From positions 4,030,001-4,094,000 of the forward strand of contig JAHCVI010000001.1 in assembly GCA_019096155.1 (NCBI GenBank): a DNA stretch of 64,000 nt, in the 5' to 3' direction. The notes beneath the pieces were generated by a model, which did no database searches, was not told the DNA's origin, and worked only from the letters and a program-made list of their open reading frames with translations. Of the stretch, positions 20,126 to 30,004 are shown one piece after another. Every line of letters begins with the position of its first letter. Position 1 is the stretch's first letter. The position numbers and the translations under genes were made by a program. The DNA comes from Staphylotrichum longicolle. Its lineage: Eukaryota; Ascomycota; Sordariomycetes; Sordariales; Chaetomiaceae.

Positions 20126-23100
20126 AGTACACTAGAAATAATACCAGGCACTTGCATTAGTGGATAGAGGATTATAGATCGACCTTATCTTACCTAGTTT
20201 CGTTAACCAACTCCGGATACTATAGAGGATAAAGAAGTAACTATATATAGTTAAAGGACCATTCCTAATATAGGTTATACAACGAGAGATAGAACCACTT
20301 GACATTATAGTCGAAGGAAAGACTACGAAGGTCATTTTCAACATTATAGATATAGGGACCAAGAAGGATATAATCTTAGGTCGCCTATAGCATAGGACTT
20401 ATAACCCCGACATTAGTTAGAAAGGAGGTAGCTACCTACGACCTCGAAGTACAATAGGCTCGTATCCGACTAATACGATAGGAAGCGTAGACGACAAATC
20501 GTAGCGAAACAGCACACTAAAATAAGTGCATTTCACAGATTCACCGTAAGAGACAGACAGTAGCAGATAGACCACTACGGACTCAAGAAGAGGCGGCAGT
20601 CACTAGTAGAAACGACGTATATAGGGACAGGCCAACTAGGAGGTTGCTATCATCTTAGTCGACAATAACGGATTCTAGCTCTAAGAATAGGTCGTTTAGG
20701 TAGAAGCGGCCGAAGTTATAGCTAGTAGTAAATTCGTATACTACTAAGGCGCAAAGGCGAACGACAAGACGGAGAAGATCCCAGTAGAGTACTAGGGATA
20801 CCCGGCGTTTATAGCCAAGCATATAAAAGGGTTGCTAGAATATAGACCTTGGGATTACAAGATTAAACTTAAGGAAGGTACCTAGTTAAAGTTCTTCAAG
20901 GTATACTATACGAACGAACTTCAGGATAATAAATTGAAGAGATATCTTGAGGCTAACTTTAAAATAGGGTATATTAGACTATCGATATCTCCGGCAGGGT
21001 ATCCGATTCTTTTTATACTAAAGAAGGATGGAAAACTTAGGATATATATAGACTACCGATAGTTGAACGAGTAGACGGTGAAAGACCACTACCCTTTGCT
21101 ACTTATCTTGCAACTTCGAGATTAGCTAGTAAGTATACGATACTTTATACATCTCGACCTTCCGATAATATACGCCTATATTTGCATTAAGGAGGGGGAT
21201 GAATAGAAGATAGCCTTTCGCATTTGTCACGGATACTTCGAATACTATATTATACCCTTTAGGCTAACGAATACGCTAGCGATATTCTAAAAGGTCATTA
21301 ATTACGCGATCCGACCATTCCTCGACAAGTTCGTAGTCTATTACCTAAATGATATTCTCATCTTCTCTAAGACACTTGAAGAATATAAGAAGTATATAAA
21401 GCAAGTGCTAGACGTACTCTATATATAGAAACTCTCTATTAATATAGACAAGAGTGAGTTCTATATTATAAAGATAGTCTTCCTAGGCTTTAAGATTTCG
21501 CTAGGATAGATATAGATAGAACCAACTAAGGTTGAAGCTATTAAGATATAGCCTATACTAAAAACGACAATAGAGGTCCGAAGATTCATCGGATTTGCCA
21601 ATTTCTATCGGATATTTATCAGGAACTTTAGCGATATCGCAAGACCTCTATACCATTTGACAAAGAAGGACGTCGAGTTCTAATAGGGAGAGGAGCAAGA
21701 ATAAGTATTTCAACGGATTTGTAACCTTATCATCGTAGACCCTATACTCCTATTGCTAGATCCTAAGAAGCTATTTAAGGTAGAGACCGACGCATCGGAC
21801 TACGCGATCGGAGGACAACTTAGTCAATAGGACGAGCAAGGAAAGCTCTACTCTATAGTATTCTTTTCAAAAAAGCTCGTAGGACTATAGCTCAACTACC
21901 CGATATACGATAAAGAGCTATTAGCAATCATCGAGGCCTTTCGCGAGTAGAAACCCTACCTTAGCGGCACAATATACCAAGTGTAGGTATATACGGATTA
22001 CAAGAACCTCCGGTACTTCACTAGTACCAAGGAACTTAACCAACGCTAGATACGATAGGCGGAATTCCTCGCGGAATTTAACTTCGTTATTATCTACAAG
22101 AAAGGATCCGAGAACGTAAGAGCGGATACCTTAAGTAGGAGACTAGATTACTTCGGCAACGCAATAGAAGTATCGCCACCCTTGTTCTAAGGACGACCTG
22201 ACGGAATAATGCATTATCTATTATAGTAGCTAGTCTACTACGCCTATACTAACCTAGACTGCGGTAGGTCGCAAACCGCAAGAACGTACGATGGCGTATA
22301 GTATAGGAACTGCCGACGGGAATGTAGCGCGGTCTTCAGGGAATAAAGACCTAATACCAACAAGTACCAAATAATATTGGAAGATTAGATATACTAGCAT
22401 TACTAGTCGCTAGGAAAAGACAAATCCTACAATAGGCCGAGCAAAGGAGTCCGATAGGACGGGCACTTGCTCTAGTATAACAATAAAGCTTACGTCGGTA
22501 GAGACAAGTAGACGGAGCTTATCAAGGAAATCTACGAGTCTAGACTCGGGGGACATATAGGAGTCACTAAAACCATCGCAAAGATCAAATAGTAAGGGTA
22601 TAATTTCCTAGGACTTAGGAGGAAGGTTAAGGAGACCCTTAAGGAGTGTGACCTCTACTACCGAAGCAAACCGTTACGTTACAAACCTTATAGACTCCTA
22701 TAACTATTACTAGTTATAGAACGACTATAGAGCTTAGTAACGATAGACTTTATTACCAAGCTACTATTTTCTAAAGATACAACAACGGGAATGGAGTTCG
22801 ATAGTATCCTTGTCTTGGTAGACCGATTTACCAAGTAGAGCTACTTTATCCCTTATAAGGAGATATAGTCAACGGAACAACTTGTAGATGTGATCTATCG
22901 GCATATAGCCTTAGTTTACGATTAGCCGAAGGAATAGATCATAGATAGAGACACTAAGTTCGCATTTAGGTTTTGGCAAGCGTTGATAATGCGCCTAGGT
23001 ACGAAGAGTAAGCTCTCAACGGCTTACTACCTATAGACGGACGGGTAGACGGAACGACTCAATTAGATTATAGAATAATACCTTCGGTCATTTATCAACT

Positions 23101-23790
23101 TCTAGTAGGATAACTAGGTTATATTATTGCTAGTTATATAATTGGTATATAATATAGCACTAACCGAATCTATAAAAGTCATACCATTCTTCGTGAATTT
23201 TGGGTATAAAGTAGACCTACGCTAGGGACCCGAGGTTGTAGTTCTTAAGGCGGCTGTTAAGGCGGACTAAATGTATACGCTATATACGATACTTAAGGAA
23301 GAACTAGAGTTTGTTAGATAAAGGATAAAGTACTACTACGACAAATATAGGTTCGAGGGTCCTTGCCTAGAGAGGGGAGACAAAGTTTACCTCATTTTAT
23401 AGAATCTTCGTACAAAGCGACTAAGTCGAAAACTCGATTTCAAAAAGATTAGACCATTTAGGATCGAGGAGAAAATTTCGACGTCCAACTACCGACTATT
23501 ATTACTAGCAACAATACGTATCAGGACGTATATTTTTTATATTTCACTTTTAGAACTAGCACTAAAGAACGTACGACTTGCTATAGACGTAGAAGTCGAG
23601 GACGAAGAGGAAGAATAGGACGTCGAAGAGATCCTAGACTCACGGGTTACGAAGGGACAATTGCAATACTTGGTAAAGTGGTTGGATTTCGGGCTAGAAG
23701 ACAACTTATAGCAACTAGCTACGAACCTCTACTATCTAGAGAAACTAGAGGAGTTCTACTAGAGGAACCTAGATCGACTATAGGGGCTGG
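20126..23790 (+). pseudogene. Pol of Gypsy copy 1: protease, RT, RNase H, integrase, chromodomain
   Basis: The protease is near 20145 (ALVD followed by a hydrophobic run). RT begins with GYIRLSISPAGYPILF at about 20960-21010, and the catalytic YxDD box at 21342-21353 reads YLND. The RT thumb shows FIGFANFYRIFIRNFSDIA. RNase H has VETDASDYAIGGQLSQ near 21780 and ENVRADTLSRR near 22110. Integrase shows GHIGVTKTIAKIK, VTIDFITKLL and LVDRFTK near 22550-22840. A chromodomain at about 23615-23780 shows VEEILDSRVTKGQLQYLVKW, which defines a chromovirus that targets heterochromatin. TAG stops throughout make it inactive. Confidence 0.85.
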
Positions 23791-24501
23791 TTCTAATAAA
23801 GCGGCTAGGTCGGTATCCGATAGATCTAAGCCAAGAGAGGACCAATCGAACGGAACGTCCGTGCCGAACGACCGTACATCGCTAGTCATTAAGGCCTCGG
23901 ACGCCTATAGCCTTCTATCCTCCTCCTCTATCTTATCCAACGACTATATTCCTCGACGGAAGAGCTTGGAACCACGCTCCTTAAGGAAGCGCTTCTAGCG
24001 ACAAAGGCGAGCTAGGCGGCCTATAGCTATCTAGAGTTGGGTTTAGAGAATGAAAAGGGCCTCCTCGGCATTTACCTCCTCCTACTCTACCTGCTTCTAC
24101 TCAGATATGACTTTCGTTACTAAAGAAGTCAGCAAGGACGTCGACGCGTATAGAAGAGCGATACCGATAGGTAGAAGCTACGCTGGACCTATCGCAAGAA
24201 CGTCTACGACGGACGCACTCGCTATACTAGGACGAACCCTACGAGATACGATAGGCTAGGTTGCATTTAAAGCACTAAGAATAAGGTATAGCGTCTATGC
24301 CCGAGGAATCGATAAAGGAAGCAAGCGTAGTGTACTCCTGGGTTTTCTTGGATTGACGTTTTTAGATACGACCTATTATAATGTTAATATCGCGGCGACG
24401 ATACGGAAGGGAAAAACGCTGTATTTACAAGCGTAGGTTATTGGCGGTATTTGAAACGAGCCTTAAGGCTTTCGAGTCGAAAGCCTAGAAGAAGGGTATC
24501 G

Positions 24502-24924
24502 TATTACGGACTAACTATATATACGGCCGAGAGGGCTGTAGTCGGGGCGTAGGGCGCCTAACGTCTAATCATTAAGCAACCAATTAGGGAAGGATCACGC
24601 TTAGTATAGGCTTGGCACCGTGATCCAATATCAAGGCTTACGGGGATCACTTTATAATCCTGGTAAGCCAATATAGAGGATTATACAAAGGAGATAGTAA
24701 TCCAAAGGAACCATTATGTATATATATACTAGATAGTTAGTCACTCGTTGAGGGAGCTTGGAGCTTCCTTAATAAGCAATTTACACTTGGACTTCACTAG
24801 TTTATTAAGACTAGATTAGTATATCTTGTTATAGACCTTTTGGCTCTACCGAATCTCTATGCTTGACCAAGATATACCTCTAGGACCCTTTCAGAAGTGG
24901 GTCAGGACGAACGATTCGTTATAG
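24502..24924 (+). repeat. LTR, 3' copy of Gypsy copy 1
   Basis: It begins TATTACGGACTAAC, the RIP-altered form of the TGTCACGGACTGAC start of LTR1, and ends ATTCGTTATAG before the GAGCT duplication. Differences from LTR1 are mostly transitions. Confidence 0.85.
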
Positions 24925-25324
24925 GAGCTCTAGCTGGCGTTTGACGAAGTTATATGCCTAGCGTTGGCCGATAGGGGGCATATCGCGTTCACGTTGTAGA
25001 TAGTTAGCCATATCTTCTATACTACGCAATCTAGGAGGAAATGTACACGTAGATAGTTCAATAATATACTAAACTATAGTCTGCTCCTCTAGGTCTATTA
25101 GATTGCGTAAGTTAGCTAGAATATCGCGTCGTGTAGGCTTGCTAGCGCGTCGGTCACGGAGGGTATTATATAGGATGTCGTAGTGCTTAGCTACGGCTCG
25201 GAGGCTTAGGTTTTCCTTATTCTGAATAGCCTAGAGAGCTAGAATGACTCTGGCCTCTTTTGAAGAAGTACCCATATTGGGTTATTAAGAAAGTTAATGT
25301 TAAGTATAAAGATAATGCGTGACG

Positions 25325-25374
25325 CGAAAAAGTAGCCGACTCGCTTATCTGGTCGACTCGCTTATCATGTACGT
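25325..25374 (-). repeat. Terminal inverted repeat of pogo copy A, right end
   Basis: It reads ACTCGCTTATCTGGTCGAC then TCGCTTATCATGTACGT on the plus strand, the reverse complement of the left end, and is followed by the TA duplication at 25375-25376. Confidence 0.85.
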
Positions 25375-25376
25375 TA

Positions 25377-25852
25377 ATGCAAAAGCAATCTTTTTGCACG
25401 CAGCAATTGATGACTCAGCGAGCACGGGCTCCCGCTCGCCCCGAAGTTTTGCCGGGCCGGAACCCGTTCGCGTTCCCAGACCTGGGCCGCCTCCGTTAAC
25501 GACCCCAAACGGCGCCGGCAACGGAGGCCGGAATGCGTCGCCCATTCTACTTCGCTCACACCCATAGAAGTCCCCCAGCGCGCGCCCCGCGCATTCGCGA
25601 TGCGGTGTATCTTCAGCGCCAGGATCCCGTCCCTTGTTCCGGGGACAGCGAACCAACTGCGTCCGACCCTCGACGATGCTCGGTGCTGGCCAGGCTTGCT
25701 TATGCTGTCCCGTTATGGCCTCCCTGCTCTCCCCTTAAGCCCTAGAATTCCTTTTTTTCCTATCCTCTTGTCGTTCTATTGCTCTCTTGCTCTCTACGCG
25801 CGCTTTTTATTATCGTTTATCTTATTCCCGACAAGCGCTCCCTGACTTACTA
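25377..25852. other. GC-rich island next to pogo copy A; presumed upstream region of the DUF3435-like gene
   Basis: From about 25400 to 25740 the DNA is strongly GC- and CpG-rich with no TA excess, unlike both sides. Frames here are short and lack domains. From about 25745 a pyrimidine-rich leader (CTCTTGCTCTC) runs up to the ATG at 25853, so this looks like a promoter and 5' leader that escaped mutation. Confidence 0.5.
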
Positions 25853-27990
25853 AAATGGTACAACGAAAGATACGCTTCTCCGAGGCAAGCGAAGAAAGGT
25901 TATATACGGTCTTTTAGGATCTTGATAGTGCTATTGAGTAGAAGTAGAAGGGTAATGAGAAGCCCTCTATTGCTCTAAAAATGGAGGCGGAACGCGATCA
26001 AATCTAGATTAGCTAGATTTGGTATATTCTTTCTACCTCATTCTAAAGCTTCTCAATATAATGCCTAGAATAATATACTGATAATTCACTGGTTTTACAT
26101 GTTTGAAGATGCTATGCGACTCTTAATAAGAAGAGGGATATAGCTAAGTATAGTTCTCTTTGGATATTGAGCTCTTAAGCTAGGGCTAACTGAGTGAAGC
26201 CGTATCGACCCTTGCTGCTTTTGGGTGGATTTCGCTCGAGAGCTATTAGCTAGAGCGGTTTAGGTAGTGGTCTAGTCGTTTCTTTACTAGTATGTGGACA
26301 ACTCCTACGAAGAATATGTTGTATTAGGGCCCGAGGAGTGCGCGATGGTCTGTATAGTCAACTACGCTTAGTCTATCATTGAGGTTTAGTAGAGACTCGT
26401 AGCCTCCGCTGATTTCAGGGTCCTCCTTCCTGAGTGCCGCGCGCTTCGCTTGGTGGATATATATACAAAGATCGATAGCCTTTTATTGAGGTAGCCGCAA
26501 GAAGGCGTAATAAAGGAAGGACCTGCTTTTATCGTCGTCGAGGTATATCTTGCATTCTACGCCTCCCCGCTTTCTATCTTAGGCATCTACTATCTATTTA
26601 CTTACCTACCGATACCTGGCTAGTAGATTAAAATAATATTGACGCTAAAACTCGGCCTGATACCTGGGTCGTTGTACTGTAAAGTCGAGGCAATAGTAGC
26701 GGATATTATGCTTATTCTGACGGTATTGTAGACACGTACTAAGGATATACCCGCTAGCCTAGTTACTAGGGTATCGGTCGCGAATGTAATTATTTAGATA
26801 AGCACTGGCGGATTCCATCTAGGGATCTTTAAAGATACTAGGTATCGGCAATATACGATATCGCTTGTACGCAATCCTGATGACCCGACTTAGTTAAGGC
26901 CTATTGTTATATATAAGATGATTCGGAACAAAATATAGGAAACCGATAAAGTCGGTAGGGATAGTATATAGATATGGTAAGCAATCTATACTTGGGAGAT
27001 AGGTAACTATACGGCTAACGAGGTATCTCCCTTATCGTCAAATAGCATTGCCTACTCCTCTAGTCTCGTGCTATATCTCCCCCTCTATACTGCAAGCCTT
27101 GTAATCGCTAGGGCGTTGCAGATAGGCGCCTTGACAGTCGACTTTGACTCGGCCTACACCCTCTTCCACCGTCCTGTCCTTGGCAGGACCAGCCGTATCG
27201 ATATCCCTTAGAAGGAGGAATTCCGCGACCAACCACTTTTCCCACTTATATATATAGAGTTCCGGGATGTATGGCAACGATGCGTCTTTGTTATCGGCTA
27301 CCGGCAACCCATCTGCCCTTACGCTATACGCGTTAGTGCAGGGGCCCAGATAGATGGTATGTATACTCCCTCTAAGACGCTGACCGCCGCTCTACGTCGG
27401 CTAGCCGATTGATATATATCGCAGACATCCTATTACCCGCCTTACAGAACTACGTTATAAGCTATATAGGATCCGTTTTCGAATATAAGTACTAGACGGC
27501 CGCCGTGAGACCTAATCTCGCTACAATCGCGTTTAGGCCGAAAGCGGTGTACCAAGATAAGGCGCTTTTCAACGAGCTCTGTAATATATCCTAGACGAGG
27601 GATGAAGGCGCCCCTATCTCTATATCGAAGGAATAGGTTGCGAAGTTCGAGGAACGAAGGGATATTACCGAGTTCCGTGTTTAGATTCGGGCCTCGATAG
27701 ACAAGTCTAAGAAAAATAGGCTCCGTAGCCGAATTACTAGCATTATCGATACTTTAAAAAGGCTAAAGCTCGAAGAGGATCGAGAGGCCTACTTTAAAAA
27801 AGCCAACTAGATATATCTCTATAGTACTAAGCCGGAGCTAACTCCTAGCGTGGGAGGGCCTGGTATGGCAGCTCCGGTAGCCGCCTATATATCGCACTAT
27901 ATACTGCAAGGCGGGGAGGAATCTGCAATGGTCGGTACTAGCTTGTCGGAATAGTTTATCGAAGTGCTATTGGTATACCTATCGTCTCTT
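25853..27990 (+). pseudogene. DUF3435-like protein (FluG-domain/tyrosine-recombinase-like family), decayed
   Basis: The frame opens MVQRKIRFSEASEERL and is soon broken by TAG codons. Traces follow in shifting frames: LKLGLIPGSLYCKVEAIVAD near 26650, TVDFDSAYTLFHRPVLGRTS near 27130, then at about 27560-27800 LFNELC.(M/I)S.TRDEGAPIS, AKFEERRDITEFR and DTLKRLKLEEDREAYFKKA. The last group has the layout of the C-terminus of fungal DUF3435/FluG-type proteins (LF..., TRD..AP, EQ..F..R.DI..L..., REXYF). Starship captains belong to the wider DUF3435 family, but I cannot confirm the Arg...Tyr catalytic residues here. Frame changes near 27270-27560 may be introns or indels. It is inactive. Confidence 0.55.
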
Positions 27991-28303
27991 GTAACTAGCG
28001 CTCGACGGCGGGCCCTGTAATAGCAATATAGTCAAAGCCACTACGAGACTCCTACTGTCTCCTCTATTACAAAGCCTATCCTAACCGCCCTGGCCTTATA
28101 CGGTACTTCCGAAATGCCTATCTTGGCGATGGTACCTTCGACAAGCCTTTATATATCGCGAATATAAGCGTACTGGGGCGGCATAGGTCGTCGTTGACGG
28201 CCCGGTATAGTAGTACAACTACCTCGAGTATACCTATAGCCTGATCTATATACTAAATGTCAATCCAAGTATTAACCTTTGGGACTGCCCGTCAAGTACG
28301 CGA

Positions 28304-29068
28304 TTGGCCTATCTTCTATACGATATACCTATGGCGTCTACGACTACCCTCCTCGCCTATATAAATCGAGTCGAGTTTCCTTGGTATTATAATGGCATTC
28401 CTATCACCTGCGGTACCTATACTTGTAAGGGCCTAGATGTCAAACCGATAAGCATCTGGGATTGGGTGGTATACTCTCGGGCAGTCTATAAAGACAAGTG
28501 GTTCCTCTTTCGCGTAGAGCTGTACCTCCTCTATAGATATCTCTATGCCCTAGGGTCCGGCTTGCGGAAACATTTCAATACCTAGTATAGCGATAGTTCC
28601 GGAGAGCCTCTAGAGTGCGCTGTATATATAGCTTCTAATGTATGGGCAGGAGTTGTGCCAGGGATCGATAGCTTCAACGAGCTCCTCTAGTATGCCGTGG
28701 AAAAGCATCCTTTAGGATAGGTAGTGCCAAATGCTATCGGAGGGAAGCGTAAGAGGGATGAAGATATAGACGGCGAGTTCACTACGCTAGCTGCTAAGTG
28801 TAAGAGGGATAGCGATATGGACGCCGAGTTTATAGCGCTAGCTGATAAGAGTATAAAGGGCGACGGCGATGGAAAGTGTCCTGCTCTAGCTACTAGGCGT
28901 AGAGAGAGCGACGGCAATAGGGAGTGCCCGACTCTACCTATCAAGCGCAAGAGGGCCGCTAGATACAACGTAGAGGACAAGAAGGAGCTCTCCCCCGTCG
29001 TTATATACGATGCTGACAGCGACCTATACGAGGACGTGATTATCTATATATCGACTGTCGACGAGTAG
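28304..29068 (+). pseudogene. Decayed hypothetical protein with Lys/Arg-rich repetitive C-terminus
   Basis: One frame reads through 28304-28585 (VEFPWYYNGIPITCGTYTCK, ISIWDWVVYSRAVYKDKWF, LYRYLYALGSGLRKHFNT). After a stop it continues to 29068 in the same frame with a repeated charged motif: KRKRDEDIDGEF, KCKRDSDMDAEF, KGDGDGKCPALATRRRESDG, PIKRKRAARYN. The repeats suggest nuclear localisation signals. It may be the C-terminal part of the DUF3435-like gene upstream or a separate gene. I do not recognise the family. Confidence 0.45.
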
Positions 29069-30004
29069 CAAACCTGCTATCCTACGAAGAATCATATGTG
29101 TTCAAGTGAGGCCCTGGATCCTGGGTTTCTAGGGTATATCGACCCCGCCCTTCTCGCTCTATGGCGGCCAGCTAGTGCCGTCCAATATACTACCGCGGTA
29201 TCCTTAGACCTTTATACGCTAGAAGTGCTTAGGCGGCCGCGGTAACGCCGTGGCTACTGCTATAGCTAAACGGGAGGATCTTGGTAATTGGGTCTTGAGG
29301 CTAGACGACGGGACGGTTATAGACTATGTAATTATGCTTCTTTATGTTAGATGTTAATGTCAATACGCTATTGCGTCTCCTATGTGATCCGAATTAGTAG
29401 TGAGGTGTTTATATTTCCAAGGGAGGTAAATTAAGGCGGTGGCTTAGTTCCTGAGGTATAGTATAGTGAGTGTAAAGTGGCAGGCAACGAAGCTATGCCG
29501 ATAACCAGGCCGAGCCAGCCAAGCGGCCAAGCCATCGCCGGCGTCCCGGCATAGCCAGTCGGAGATACTAGCAGCCGGCTCGGGCAGTCGTCAGCTATAG
29601 TATACGGGCTGCGAATGGCTCTCTTGATGGTGGCATCGCCGAGCTTTGCTTTACATTTATTGGAGCATAGCATAGTCACGGGAGGTTTACGATACGTTCG
29701 TTAGATAATATATTCAATAGATCCAATAGGGCGAGGGATATAGGTAAGTAGATAGAAGTATTCTAGGAATGGCTTATAAGCTGATAGATACTACTTGTAA
29801 GCTATCGCTCGAGTCGCCCCCCTGATACTATTGTGCTCCCGTGATTTGTTTGTTTTCATCGCGGCTTAGGGTTAGGGTTAGCCCCTTTTCTCATTCCCGT
29901 CCCTATTTCGCGTCCTTGTTCCCGCAGCCTACCATATTATAGCCAACCGTTAATACGGGCATATAGCAGAAAAATTCCAAATTCTTTTCAAACTGCCTTT
30001 CCCA
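29069..30004. other. Gap without a clear gene; contains a telomere-like motif
   Basis: Frames on both strands are short. The only clear structure is the TTAGGG run listed separately. The final 120 bases are pyrimidine-rich and could be the leader of the DUF3723 gene. Confidence 0.5.
29866..29881 (+). repeat. Interstitial telomere-like motif
   Basis: It reads TTAGGGTTAGGGTTAG, 2.7 perfect units of the filamentous-fungus telomere repeat. Unique-looking sequence on both sides rules out a present chromosome end. Confidence 0.85.

Larger units (their letters stand above)
16776..24924 (+). mobile_element. Ty3/Gypsy LTR retrotransposon, chromovirus type, copy 1 (full length, RIP-mutated)
   Basis: Two LTRs of about 423 bp bound a gag-pol body in the order gag, protease, reverse transcriptase, RNase H, integrase, chromodomain. 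The insertion duplicated GAGCT: it is present at 16771-16775 and again at 24925-24929, in the middle of the pogo transposase. A purine-rich GAAGAAGGG just before LTR2 is a plausible polypurine tract. The LTRs differ mainly by C/T and G/A changes. Confidence 0.9.
15448..25275 (-). pseudogene. Fot1/pogo transposase (copy A), RIP-mutated and interrupted
   Basis: The N-terminal piece (25275-24925) starts MGTSSKEARVILALQAIQNK, the CENP-B/Psq-type helix-turn-helix start of Fot1 transposases, and includes LIDLEEQTIV. The C-terminal piece (16775-15448) holds the DDE catalytic region and ends in a CCHC zinc knuckle (CGKPGHNARTCQ) and a SDVIIVGS tail, with the stop at 15450-15448. Many TAG codons break the frame, consistent with RIP. 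The enzyme would cut and paste the element; this copy cannot be active. Confidence 0.82.
15359..25374 (-). mobile_element. Fot1/pogo (Tc1-mariner) DNA transposon, copy A, split by a Gypsy element
   Basis: Both ends are present. The terminal inverted repeats of about 48 bp start ACGTAYATGATAAGCGAGTC, read inward at 15359 and 25374, and each is flanked by TA (15357-15358 and 25375-25376), the standard target duplication of this superfamily. Each TIR contains an internal direct repeat of AAGCGAGTCG. The transposase lies on the minus strand and is cut in two by the retrotransposon at 16776-24924. Taking that insert out leaves about 1.87 kb, the usual size of a Fot1-like element. Confidence 0.88.

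Noticed and set aside
29866..29881. Chromosome end at the TTAGGG run
   Set aside because: Only 2.7 units, with gene-derived sequence on both sides.
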